From positions 124,001-188,000 of the forward strand of contig JADKJG010000006.1 of NCBI GenBank assembly GCA_016722375.1: a DNA stretch of 64,000 nt. Direction: 5' to 3'. Source of the stretch: Bacteroidota bacterium (GTDB lineage Bacteria; Bacteroidota; Bacteroidia; Chitinophagales; LD1). The notes under the pieces are model-generated. The model saw only the letters and a list, made by a program, of their open reading frames with translations. It did no database searches and was not told where the DNA came from. A program made the translations under genes and the position numbers. Of the stretch, positions 8,111 through 16,097 are shown piece after piece; position 1 is the stretch's first letter; every line of letters starts with the position of its first letter.

Positions 8111-8686
8111 CTACTTCTTTATCCAATTTATTTCCAGACACTTTCGCAACTGCAATTTTGCTCGGTGAACAATTACCCAATAGTTGGACGGAGCAATTTC
8201 CAGTTCCTTACACACTTCCTCGGTGGGCATATCCTCTATATACTTCATGGTAAACGCAGTATTTTGCGCTGCCGTTAATTTTTCCTTACATTTTTCCAAC
8301 ACCATCATAAACTCTTCCGATTCCAAAGGTTGCGAGTAATCTATGCCCCAGTCTTTAGGCATTGCATCCGCTTTCCATTGGCCATGCTCGTCAAAATAAT
8401 AATCGCGATCCACGACCTGTTGATTCAATTCCCGGGTTTGATGTTTGGCTTTGCTACGGTAATAATCAATGATTTTGTTCTTCAAGATAGTATGCAGCCA
8501 AGTTTTCTCAGAACTGTCGCCCCGAAAATTTTTCTGGCTTTTGAGCGCTGAAAGAAAAGTATCCTGCACCAAATCCTGCGCCACTTCTTTATTTGAAACC
8601 CGGTAATAGGCCCAGCCATAAAGGCCGTCGGCGTATAGCTTCACCCAAGAATGGATAGTGAGGTTCGGGTCTTGGGGATTTTCCAT
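8111..8686 (-). CDS. RNA polymerase sigma-70 factor, ECF subfamily
   Basis: The 191-residue protein has sigma region 2 (about 10-80, including VAQDLVQDTFLSALKSQKNF and TWLHTILKNKIIDYYRS) and sigma region 4 (about 125-185, MKYIEDMPTEEVCKELEIAP then NYWVIVHRAKLQLRKCL). Length and layout are those of an ECF sigma factor. It heads a minus-strand run: anti-sigma-like gene, Omp28-like T9SS gene, Met-rich membrane gene and His/Cys-repeat exported gene. The content suggests a response to metal or redox stress, which is inference. Confidence 0.9.
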   Translation of the reverse strand: MENPQDPNLTIHSWVKLYADGLYGWAYYRVSNKEVAQDLVQDTFLSALKSQKNFRGDSSEKTWLHTILKNKIIDYYRSKAKHQTRELNQQVVDRDYYFDEHGQWKADAMPKDWGIDYSQPLESEEFMMVLEKCKEKLTAAQNTAFTMKYIEDMPTEEVCKELEIAPSNYWVIVHRAKLQLRKCLEINWIKK

Positions 8687-8793
8687 GAGGGATTGTTCGC
8701 CGACGAAAATACCATTTAGGAGGGAAAATTGCAGCTATAAAACTCCCGGATAGAATTTGAGTGAGATGGTTTGTTTTTATATTTTGCAGTCAA

Positions 8794-10170
8794 ATGGGCT
8801 ACCTCCTCCATCTTGTCAATTCGTTTGATGAAAATGAATTGATGCAATTCTGCAATCTGGAATTGGAAGGCAAAGAGCATATCGTGCGAAACGAATATGC
8901 AAGTCACCAACACAACGAAAAATTCGACGAGTCTGCACTTCGTTCTAAATTGGGGTTAACCAAAACTCACTTGGATAAAATAAACTCTATCCTTCTTGAC
9001 AAAGTGCTGACGCATATAGCAGGAGCAAGTCTGAATGACAAATTTGAATTTCTGGCAGGCAAACAATTGTATCCGCTCATTTTGCACAAACTGAAACTGG
9101 GGGAGAAAAAACTGAAGCAGGAGAAAAACATAAAGAGCTTAAAAGAATTTTATGTCATCGCTTCTCGAATGACTATGCTTTTTAATTACAATGATTTTCC
9201 TGTAAAGCAAATGACTTATTACTGCCGGTCGTACAAGAATTTGTTAGCTAAAGAAGAGGTGTCAGCTCGCTATCGGATGTCGGCGAAATGTGAAGAGTTG
9301 TTGATTCATTATTACCATGCGCGTAAGGACGGGACAAAGAAAAAGGATGCTTCGCTGAAAAGATTGTTGAAGTTGGAGCAAGAGGTCAAAGACAAAAAAA
9401 TGTATGAGACAGAACACGCAATCTATATTGGGATCAGCGGATATTACGAGTCCGTAAACTGGGAGAAAGGCTTGTATTATTTGAAAAAGGCAGAGGCGGC
9501 TGCCCAAAAAGTTTACGATAAAATCCATGACCGCGACAAGGTATTTTTGATCTCCATGATAGCGCAGCACCTCATTGAATTCAGCAGGTATCAGGATGGC
9601 GTAGATAAGTATAAGGAGCTATTTCAAGAGTTTCCGGTTCTGGCCGGAGTGCGCCTGTATCATCCCTATCAATACGTATTTGCTCTGTTGATTGTAAAGG
9701 ACTTGAAAGGCGCTGAGGTCATCTTGAGAAAATATATTGAGCCGTTCCTAAAAAATGAAAATGCTCGACACCTTCATTTCAATATCCTCCGCCTCTACGC
9801 CATCTATCATTTGCTGAATAAGGATATTGAAAAAGCGGGGCGATGCCTGCAACAGATTTTGCAATTCGGGAAAGAGAATTTTACTCCGCTTGGCGATTTG
9901 CTTTTTCGCCTTGTCCATAATGTGTATTGTGTCCAAAAGGGGGACTATGTGCTGGCAGCAGATGTGTTTAGGAAGAACATGAAATATATTGACTCCAAAC
10001 TACAAATACAAGAGTTTACTGTATATAAAAAGATATTTCTTGCCCTTGGTAAAGTGATTCGTTTCAAAAGCAAGGCCGATTCTAGTAAGAAGACTTCCCT
10101 ATTAAATAATATGGAAGTGGGAGAAGGCCGGGAGCGCCTTTACATGGATTTAATCAGACTTCAGCTATAA
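8794..10170 (+). CDS. Helical-repeat (TPR-like) hypothetical protein
   Basis: A 458-residue soluble protein, predicted almost wholly helical, with repeated pairs of helices such as AIYIGISGYYESVNWEKGLYY then LKKAEAAAQKVYD, which look like degenerate TPR units. There is no signal peptide and no catalytic motif. I chose the ATG at 8794 (MGYLLHLVNSFDENELMQF) over the GTG at 8761 because the upstream residues look like translated promoter sequence. It is divergent from the ECF sigma gene. No specific function can be given; similar proteins of about this length are frequent in Bacteroidota. Confidence 0.7.
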   Translation: MGYLLHLVNSFDENELMQFCNLELEGKEHIVRNEYASHQHNEKFDESALRSKLGLTKTHLDKINSILLDKVLTHIAGASLNDKFEFLAGKQLYPLILHKLKLGEKKLKQEKNIKSLKEFYVIASRMTMLFNYNDFPVKQMTYYCRSYKNLLAKEEVSARYRMSAKCEELLIHYYHARKDGTKKKDASLKRLLKLEQEVKDKKMYETEHAIYIGISGYYESVNWEKGLYYLKKAEAAAQKVYDKIHDRDKVFLISMIAQHLIEFSRYQDGVDKYKELFQEFPVLAGVRLYHPYQYVFALLIVKDLKGAEVILRKYIEPFLKNENARHLHFNILRLYAIYHLLNKDIEKAGRCLQQILQFGKENFTPLGDLLFRLVHNVYCVQKGDYVLAADVFRKNMKYIDSKLQIQEFTVYKKIFLALGKVIRFKSKADSSKKTSLLNNMEVGEGRERLYMDLIRLQL

Positions 10171-10287
10171 AAATAACCCCAACCCCTTATCCTTTTTAGT
10201 AAGAATTAACCTCTTTTGGGGATGGCTTTACCTTGCATCATAGTTTCATTTGTCGTCTAAATATTTTATAAACCTAAAACCACAAAC

Positions 10288-11523
10288 ATGAAAACAAAAC
10301 TTACCCTCTCGATAGTGCTCTTTGCGCTATTCTTTTTTCAAACCAATGCCCAATGGTCTTTGGTATCTTCTGGTGTTAGTCAAAACCTTATCAGCGTTGC
10401 CTTTTCTGGTAACAAAGGTCTGATAGGGGGCAATAGTGGCAAAATTCTTCACTCCAGCGATGCCGGAATTACTTGGGATGATTCGAGTTATTATAATTAC
10501 GACCCGATTTATGGCGTCGCTTATTCCTCTTCCTCGGTGGCGGTGGCGGGTACTGCATATAAATTCTATACCAGCACCAATAGCGGCAACACTTTCGCTG
10601 GGCCCTATTCACTCTCAGGATTCAACACCTTCCGCGACATTACATTTGCAAATGGCACCAATGGATATGCCATTGATGATTTTTGCAAATTAGCCACTAG
10701 CACCGATGGCGGTCAAAACTGGACTACCGGTGGAAACCCTTGCGGCAACCTAAGCGAAATGAGGGACATTGATTTCCCCACTGCTACCGTGGGATACATG
10801 TGCGGCCACAATGGAAATGTTTTCAAAACGATAGACGGGGGAACCCTCTGGACACACGTCACAGTTTCGAGCGTAACCTCTGTGAATTATAAAGCCATAC
10901 AGTTTTTAGATGCCAACACAGGCTTTATCGCGGGTAAAACCACAAGCGGGCAGGACACTATGGTTTTTAAAAAGACTACCGATGGTGGCACTTCATGGAC
11001 CAACATGAAACAAGGATTGATTGATGCGGGCTGTCCATATAATGCAGACATTCCGTCGTTCTCTTTTTTAAACCAGAATGACGGCTATTTGGCGAACGAA
11101 AATAAAATTTACAAGACCACAGACGGCGGCACTACTTGGACGCTCGATTTCACCTCCACTTTTGGTGGTGGCTCTTCAACTTTCACCAAAATTCTGGCTT
11201 CATCCAATGTGGTGATGGCAGTGGGCGGTCAGGGTTTAGCGGCAAGATTAGGATTGGGCAGCGTAGGAATCAATGAAGTAAACGCCCCACAACAAATCAA
11301 GGTCTATCCGAATCCTTCTACCCAAACCATTACCCTCGGTACCTTCCTCGTGAAGAACGAAAATGCCTTTGTATCTATTAAAGATATAAGCGGAAAAATC
11401 GTGAAGGCCGAAAAACTCACGACCAACGAAATAGATATTGCACGGCTCGGCAAAGGAATTTATTTCGGAACTTTGACAGGTAACAAAGACAGCAAATACA
11501 CTTTCCGTTTTGTGAAGGAGTAG
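10288..11523 (+). CDS. Secreted Asp-box (BNR/YCF48-like) repeat protein with T9SS type A sorting domain
   Basis: A 411-residue protein with a signal peptide ending near TNAQ (residue 21). It carries at least five Asp-box motifs of the form S/T-x-D-x-G-x-x-W: SSDAGITW, STDGGQNW, TIDGGTLW, TTDGGTSW and TTDGGTTW, each followed by a beta-blade, which indicates a beta-propeller. The C-terminal 75 residues are a Por secretion sorting domain (VYPNPSTQTITLG ... LGKGIYFGTL). In this phylum such proteins are exported by the type IX system and end at the cell surface or outside. The ligand is unknown. A terminator hairpin follows. Confidence 0.85.
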   Translation: MKTKLTLSIVLFALFFFQTNAQWSLVSSGVSQNLISVAFSGNKGLIGGNSGKILHSSDAGITWDDSSYYNYDPIYGVAYSSSSVAVAGTAYKFYTSTNSGNTFAGPYSLSGFNTFRDITFANGTNGYAIDDFCKLATSTDGGQNWTTGGNPCGNLSEMRDIDFPTATVGYMCGHNGNVFKTIDGGTLWTHVTVSSVTSVNYKAIQFLDANTGFIAGKTTSGQDTMVFKKTTDGGTSWTNMKQGLIDAGCPYNADIPSFSFLNQNDGYLANENKIYKTTDGGTTWTLDFTSTFGGGSSTFTKILASSNVVMAVGGQGLAARLGLGSVGINEVNAPQQIKVYPNPSTQTITLGTFLVKNENAFVSIKDISGKIVKAEKLTTNEIDIARLGKGIYFGTLTGNKDSKYTFRFVKE

Positions 11524-11547
11524 CCCGAATAAGTCTTTATCATGAGA

Positions 11548-11580
11548 AGCGGAAGTGGTGAAAACTGCTTCCGCTTTTTT
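11548..11580 (+). terminator. Rho-independent terminator
   Basis: Stem AGCGGAAG / CTTCCGCT followed by six T, 24 bp after the stop of the Asp-box protein gene. Confidence 0.8.
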
Positions 11581-11596
11581 CGGGACACTGATTTCC

Positions 11597-12721
11597 CTAC
11601 CTCTTTTCTTTAAACTGATATAAAGCACTTTGAATAAATCCAGAACCAAAATTCGCTAGACCAGCATCTGTGTACATCAAACACACGACTTGATGCTGAC
11701 AGATAAAATCTTTCATATCATGCTTATTCGCGGTATGCCCGTTTTTTGAAACAAAATCGTTGAAATAATACCAGAAATTCACTTCACTGAAAACTTGGGG
11801 TGCTAAGGACATATACATCTCCCAGTAATAACTGTCGGCAATGGTCAGGCTCGCCATCTGGTCTTTATCTTTCCAATTAACGGAGTAGTGTGGGTAGGCA
11901 AGCGTATCCTTGAAAAGTGGGAAAATTAAATTCAATCCATCACCGGCATCATAGTCGCGCTTCATTGGTGTGAAACGGACTTGGATCGAATCCAACTTTA
12001 AGTCAGGTAAATCTTTTCCGGTTTTTCCTTCCACGTAATGAACCAATGAATCAAAAGCAAGCATATCGCCATAATAGCTCCAATGGACACCACCCTTCGG
12101 GAATAAACGGTAACGGGAAGTATCCTTCATAGCCATAAACCAAGCTTTGCAATCCACATAGTTTATCCCTGCTTTTTGGCATGTAGAAATATAAGCAGAG
12201 TAATTAGTGTTGGGTTGTTTTGGTTTCACTGCCCTGTTGGGAATGAACTCTGGATAAAAAGAACCTTTTCCAGGAGCAAAAAAGGTGAACATAAAGATTC
12301 CTCTGACCGAAAGACTATCCTGCAATTCTTTCAAATCGCGCACATTCTGGACAATTTTTTCCTCTCCAATAAAGCTGGTTCCAAAATATTCATCAATGTA
12401 ATGTTGCTCATAGAGGTAATTCTCCTTACCAATAATGACATTATTGCTAGATGCTAATTTGAATGCCCAGTACTTCAACTGATTGTGAAGCCGCACAAAA
12501 TCAGGTCGGAAACCAAAACAACTGCTTAAGTATTCATCTTTTTTATCGGCATAGTCACGGGTGAACCATATTTTAAAATCAAAATTGACATTGTCCGGCA
12601 AGGTATAGGCCCCCTTCAGTGCTCCACCCTTGAAAATATGGAGATTGTCCTGAACGATGGGTGCCCAGAGCAAAATTAAAAACGTTGCCAGCAGCCAGCT
12701 TTTGAATTTATTTTGCTTCAT
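11597..12721 (-). CDS. AlgJ/AlgX-like SGNH hydrolase-fold O-acetylation protein
   Basis: A 374-residue protein with one N-terminal signal anchor (about 8-24, WLLATFLILLWAPIV) and a periplasmic SGNH-like domain. Visible family features are a GGVHWSYYGDM segment (about 220), which corresponds to the D/H catalytic region of AlgX/AlgJ, and TIADSYYWEM (about 300), which corresponds to the GDS-like serine segment. The start overlaps the stop of the MBOAT gene by 1 nt (TGATG), so the two are translationally coupled. In known systems the MBOAT protein moves acetyl groups across the membrane and the AlgJ/AlgX partner transfers them to an exported polysaccharide. The substrate here is unknown because no polysaccharide genes are adjacent. 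Confidence 0.8.
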   Translation of the reverse strand: MKQNKFKSWLLATFLILLWAPIVQDNLHIFKGGALKGAYTLPDNVNFDFKIWFTRDYADKKDEYLSSCFGFRPDFVRLHNQLKYWAFKLASSNNVIIGKENYLYEQHYIDEYFGTSFIGEEKIVQNVRDLKELQDSLSVRGIFMFTFFAPGKGSFYPEFIPNRAVKPKQPNTNYSAYISTCQKAGINYVDCKAWFMAMKDTSRYRLFPKGGVHWSYYGDMLAFDSLVHYVEGKTGKDLPDLKLDSIQVRFTPMKRDYDAGDGLNLIFPLFKDTLAYPHYSVNWKDKDQMASLTIADSYYWEMYMSLAPQVFSEVNFWYYFNDFVSKNGHTANKHDMKDFICQHQVVCLMYTDAGLANFGSGFIQSALYQFKEKR

Positions 12722-14145
12722 CAGAACCGGAAATAAATAAATGGATTAAATCCCTTGGAAGCCAAAAAGCTGATGTTCAGGATTAAAAGTAATAACATCA
12801 GGAAGCCCCATATTCCCGCTTGTTTATTGGTGTAAACATCTCGGTAAAACAGTGCCGACAGTTTTTTGCCGAGAGAACTGAGACCAATAAAACTGAAAAT
12901 TGCTGCGAGCGCCAAATAGAAAGTAAGGTCGGGAGAAATCTCCACAGGAGCTAACTGGTTTGGAATAAACATGGAATGCAGAAAAGCTCTGGCTCCGCTA
13001 AATGTTTCAGCGCGGAAAAACACCCATCCAACCAAAACAATGAAAAACGTAATCAAAGCCCGAATTGGATTCCAGATTCGTTCATACATTTTTAATAAAA
13101 AACCTCTTTCCATCACTAACCAACATCCGTGATAAGCACCCCAGATGACAAAGTTCCAAGACGCGCCATGCCATAAACCGGAGGCAAGAAACACCAACCA
13201 GAGATTGAAATAGAGCCTCCACTTTGAATTGACCCGGTTTCCGCCCAGCGGGATGTATAGATAATTCCGCATCCAGTTGCCGAGCGAAATATGCCAGCGC
13301 CGCCAAAAATCGGTGATAGAATTCGAGGTGTATGGATGATTGAAATTTTCGAGAATATTAAAGCCCATCATCTTCATCAGCCCTATCGCCATATCTGAAT
13401 AACCGGAGAAATCAAAATAAATCTGAAAGGTGTAGCAAAGAATACCAAGCCAAGCAGACGTAGTAGATAGTTGACTTGGGTTGCTTTGAAAAATGGTATC
13501 CGCGAATCCCGCCACCGAATTTGCAATAATCACTTTTTTGCTCAAGCCTAATATGAACCGGTACAGACCCGCCAGTTTATTGTCAATCCCGTCGCTGGAA
13601 AACCGGTCGGTAATCTGGTCAGCGATGTCGTGATAACGGACGATAGGACCGGCGATTAGCTTTGGAAACATGATGATGTATAGCTGATAATTCCAAAACT
13701 TTTTCAGTGGTGTATGAACTCCGCGATAAACATCTACTACATAAGTCAACGATTCAAAAGTGAAAAAGGAAATGCCGATGGGCAAAGCAATTTTCTCCCA
13801 CAGAACGCTTTCGGTTCCGGCTATGTGCAGCAGCACATTCAGATTGTCAATGAGGAAAAAGGAATACTTGAAATAGAACAGCAACCCCAGATTCATGCAG
13901 ACAGAAATAGTCAGCAACAGTCTCCGGTTCCGCTTGCGTTTGGACTGGTGCATCCATTTCACCAAATGAAAATCGAGAAAGGTAACACCGAGAATGACAA
14001 AAATGAACAGCGGAGCCCCCCAGCTATAAAACACAATGCTGCCCAAAAGGACAAGGAAGTTTTTGAACTTTACATCGGCAATAAAATACATGGCGAGAAA
14101 AACAGGCAGAAAGTAGAGTAAGAAAGTGATACTGCTGAAAACCAT
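12721..14145 (-). CDS. MBOAT family O-acyltransferase (AlgI/DltB-like)
   Basis: A 474-residue protein with about 10-11 membrane segments. It has the MBOAT landmarks: SFFTFESLTYVVDVYRG, FPKLIAGPIVRY, FQIYFDFSGYSDMAIGL, then NHPYTSNSITDFWRRWHISL, and the catalytic-histidine segment ASGLWHGASWNFVIWGAYHG. This matches AlgI-type proteins, which take acetyl groups from the cytoplasm for O-acetylation of an extracellular polymer. It is the first gene of a two-gene unit with the AlgJ-like gene. Confidence 0.92.
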   Translation of the reverse strand: MVFSSITFLLYFLPVFLAMYFIADVKFKNFLVLLGSIVFYSWGAPLFIFVILGVTFLDFHLVKWMHQSKRKRNRRLLLTISVCMNLGLLFYFKYSFFLIDNLNVLLHIAGTESVLWEKIALPIGISFFTFESLTYVVDVYRGVHTPLKKFWNYQLYIIMFPKLIAGPIVRYHDIADQITDRFSSDGIDNKLAGLYRFILGLSKKVIIANSVAGFADTIFQSNPSQLSTTSAWLGILCYTFQIYFDFSGYSDMAIGLMKMMGFNILENFNHPYTSNSITDFWRRWHISLGNWMRNYLYIPLGGNRVNSKWRLYFNLWLVFLASGLWHGASWNFVIWGAYHGCWLVMERGFLLKMYERIWNPIRALITFFIVLVGWVFFRAETFSGARAFLHSMFIPNQLAPVEISPDLTFYLALAAIFSFIGLSSLGKKLSALFYRDVYTNKQAGIWGFLMLLLLILNISFLASKGFNPFIYFRF

Positions 14146-14395
14146 GTATGTCTTATCCTATCGTGATACCGGAGGCGGAAAACTTTGCCAATGTTACAAT
14201 TATTTTGAAAACGGCTTTTACAGCTATTTCAGACATCCTGAAAATCAATTTCATTCCATCACCAACCTCCTCATCGCGTTTCTTTGGTATAAAAAAATGG
14301 ACTGAACCCAGTTTAGGCAATCAAGGCATGAAATACAATCGCTCTAAGGGCGCGATAACAGCGTTTGCAGATACGCTGGTAGCCGAATAAAAGAT

Positions 14396-14433
14396 AAAAA
14401 AGCCCCGCCCGATAATATCGGAACGGGGCTTTG
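14396..14433 (-). terminator. Rho-independent terminator for the 14611-15216 gene
   Basis: Stem AGCCCCG (14401-14407) / CGGGGCT (14424-14430), with six T on the minus strand. On the plus strand the T-run is only three, so it points left. Confidence 0.65.
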
Positions 14434-14441
14434 AGTTTAAT

Positions 14442-14474
14442 AAACTACAAAAGTCTTAAAGACTTTTGTAGTTT
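14442..14474. repeat. Palindrome ACTACAAAAGTCTT-a-AAGACTTTTGTAGT
   Basis: Perfect inverted repeat with 14-bp arms around one base. The same palindrome occurs three times at 62489-62838 and as a degenerate half at 1692-1712. Confidence 0.85.
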
Positions 14475-14526
14475 GGAAACACGAGCAGATGCTCGCGCCA
14501 GCGGGTGGCTTTGGGGCTGGCTTTTA

Positions 14527-14595
14527 GCTTTGACAACTTTTAAAAAGTTGTCAAAGCTGTTAGTTGAGTGCTGAATTAATTCAACACTCAACATT
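14527..14595. repeat. Two further consecutive inverted repeats
   Basis: First AGCTTTGACAACTTTT / AAAAGTTGTCAAAGCT, then GTTGAGTGCTGAATT / AATTCAACACTCAAC. With the terminator and the palindrome at 14442 they make four hairpins in 200 bp between the 3' end of the 14611 gene and the MBOAT start. Confidence 0.75.
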
Positions 14596-14610
14596 CCAAA
14601 CTCAGCATTT

Positions 14611-15216
14611 TTAAATACTCACTATCACATCATCGCTTACCAAACCTACTTCTGCATCATTAATGATATAGAAAGCATGGTAGCGAGTGTTGTTGGTGAC
14701 CTCTGCGGTGTCAATATATGGACTGGCGGTGTCGCGCGCCAAAAAGCTGAAAGCCGGATTGTCGGGCGGCGACATTTTATAAATATTGATGCCGTCGAAA
14801 TAACCTTTTAGGTCAAAATCAATTTGATAGCCTGTTGGCACCTTGCTCACCTTCAAGATAGGTTTTGAATTGGGCACGTCCACCGTGTGTTCATCGCCCA
14901 CAATGCCTATATTTTGACCGATAGAGTTGGTATAGGCCGCATGAGTTTTACCGCGCTTGACGATGGGGCGAATCACCTTCAGGCCATTATTTATTTTGGT
15001 GGTAGCCGCATCCACCGCCGCTTCTTTGGCGGTGATGGCCGCTTCAATTTCGTTCACCCCGTCCACAACGTCTTGTGCGGCGGTTTGAATACTGCTCACC
15101 TCGGCACCATCCAGACCGATGGTTGGGCCATCAATCGGAATTTTGTTTTTCAGGTTGGTTGCCCAAGCTGTTTTGTCGCCGTTCTTGGACGGTACATAGT
15201 CCTTTCTTTTTGCCAT
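14611..15216 (-). CDS. Lineage-restricted hypothetical protein with FN3-like C-terminus
   Basis: A 201-residue soluble protein starting MAKRKDYVPSKNGDKTAWATN. The first half is helical (about 20-80, rich in Ala, Glu and Lys) and the second half is beta-rich, with VPTGYQIDFDLKGYFDGINIY and a regular strand pattern like a fibronectin type III domain. Starts of the type MAKxKDYxP followed by a helical region recur in Bacteroidota hypothetical proteins. There is no signal peptide. It lies directly downstream of the 21-bp repeat array at 15295-15483. The function is unknown. Confidence 0.65.
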   Translation of the reverse strand: MAKRKDYVPSKNGDKTAWATNLKNKIPIDGPTIGLDGAEVSSIQTAAQDVVDGVNEIEAAITAKEAAVDAATTKINNGLKVIRPIVKRGKTHAAYTNSIGQNIGIVGDEHTVDVPNSKPILKVSKVPTGYQIDFDLKGYFDGINIYKMSPPDNPAFSFLARDTASPYIDTAEVTNNTRYHAFYIINDAEVGLVSDDVIVSI

Positions 15217-15294
15217 GATTTTTGATTTTTAAGGTTAATGAATAGAATTGATTGATTTTAACAAAAAAATGGGGCGTTTGAGGCTTTTAAGTCC

Positions 15295-15483
15295 GCCATT
15301 GGCTGTGTCATTGGCGCCAATGACTGAGTCAGGGGCGCCAATGACTGAGCCAAGTGCGCCAATGACTGAGTCAGGGACACCAATGACTGCGCCAAGTGCG
15401 CCAATGACTGAGTCAGGGACGCCAATGACTGCGTCAAGTGCGCCAATGGTTGAGCCATTGGTGCCAATGGGACAGCCATTGGT
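15295..15483. repeat. 21-bp tandem array A, 9 units
   Basis: Nine contiguous 21-bp units with core CCAATGACTGAGTCAGG; units alternate (GAGTCAGGG / GCGCCAAGT), giving a 42-bp higher-order period. Both strands are open through it: minus-strand frames give VIGALGA/VIGVPDS heptads and, in another frame, leucine-spaced LTQSLA heptads; the plus strand gives APMTESG. The flanks from 15235 to 15732 are open on both strands but have no recognisable domain. Confidence 0.9.
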
Positions 15484-15784
15484 GTGCTTTAGATATTTGG
15501 TGGCCTGCTTGACACCGTCGAACAAGCTATGTATGAAATCAACAGATTGTTTGGAAATTGGAAAACGATGGTTTAGGCTCTCCCCATCGCGCGCAAAGGC
15601 GAAGGAACCTACGCAGAAATTATCCGCAGATATTGCCGGTGTTTGGGAGGAGAAAGAAAAATTATTGTTCAACGAAAAAACCATTTTGTTCGAATGACTT
15701 TCTATAGTCCTTAAACAAAGATATTGGGGCAATTCAAATTTCCAAATAATTTTTTCAAGGAGAACATCTTTTAATCAAAGCTTT

Positions 15785-15820
15785 CAAAGGGTGGCACCGT
15801 TTAAAACCATGCCACCTTTC
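15785..15820. terminator. Bidirectional hairpin
   Basis: Inverted repeat AAAGGGTGGCA / TGCCACCTTT in the 15733-16040 stretch, which otherwise shows no gene. It lacks a clear T-run, so a terminator role is only possible. Confidence 0.35.
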
Positions 15821-16044
15821 AGTTCTTTCGCCCCTCTTTTCACATCTCTTTAGAAACTCATTATCTTCTCTAAGTTTCCGTTTGGGCTCATTAGTTTGTC
15901 GCTATTTTTATACACATTTTTATTGGGCGGCTAGGTTTTTGGTGGGTCTGGAATCGTTGAAACCCTTTGCTACATTGTGTTTTATACATGTTTTTCTAAT
16001 TAGTCCAATACAAGAAAAATCAGTAAAATTTTTCTGCTTGTTTA

Positions 16045-16076
16045 TTTGGTAATGTAATCTTCGGTGTGGATATTTG
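16045..16076 (+). promoter_or_regulatory. Possible Bacteroidota promoter of the act-cox operon
   Basis: TTTG (16045-16048), 20 bp, then GATATTTG (16069-16076), one mismatch from TAnnTTTG. It predicts a start near 16082, just ahead of the first usable ATG. Confidence 0.35.
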
Positions 16077-16097
16077 CCACCGAATTTTTACAATAAA

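Noticed and set aside
14148..14390. 80-codon plus-strand frame before the hairpin at 14396
   Set aside because: No domain or family character. The hairpin after it has its T-run on the minus strand and serves the 14611 gene, so it does not support a plus-strand gene.
15235..15732. Long open frames on both strands across 21-bp array A treated as ordinary genes
   Set aside because: Openness follows from the repeat having no stop in several frames; the flanking parts have no recognisable domain on either strand. Recorded as a repeat with possible coding.
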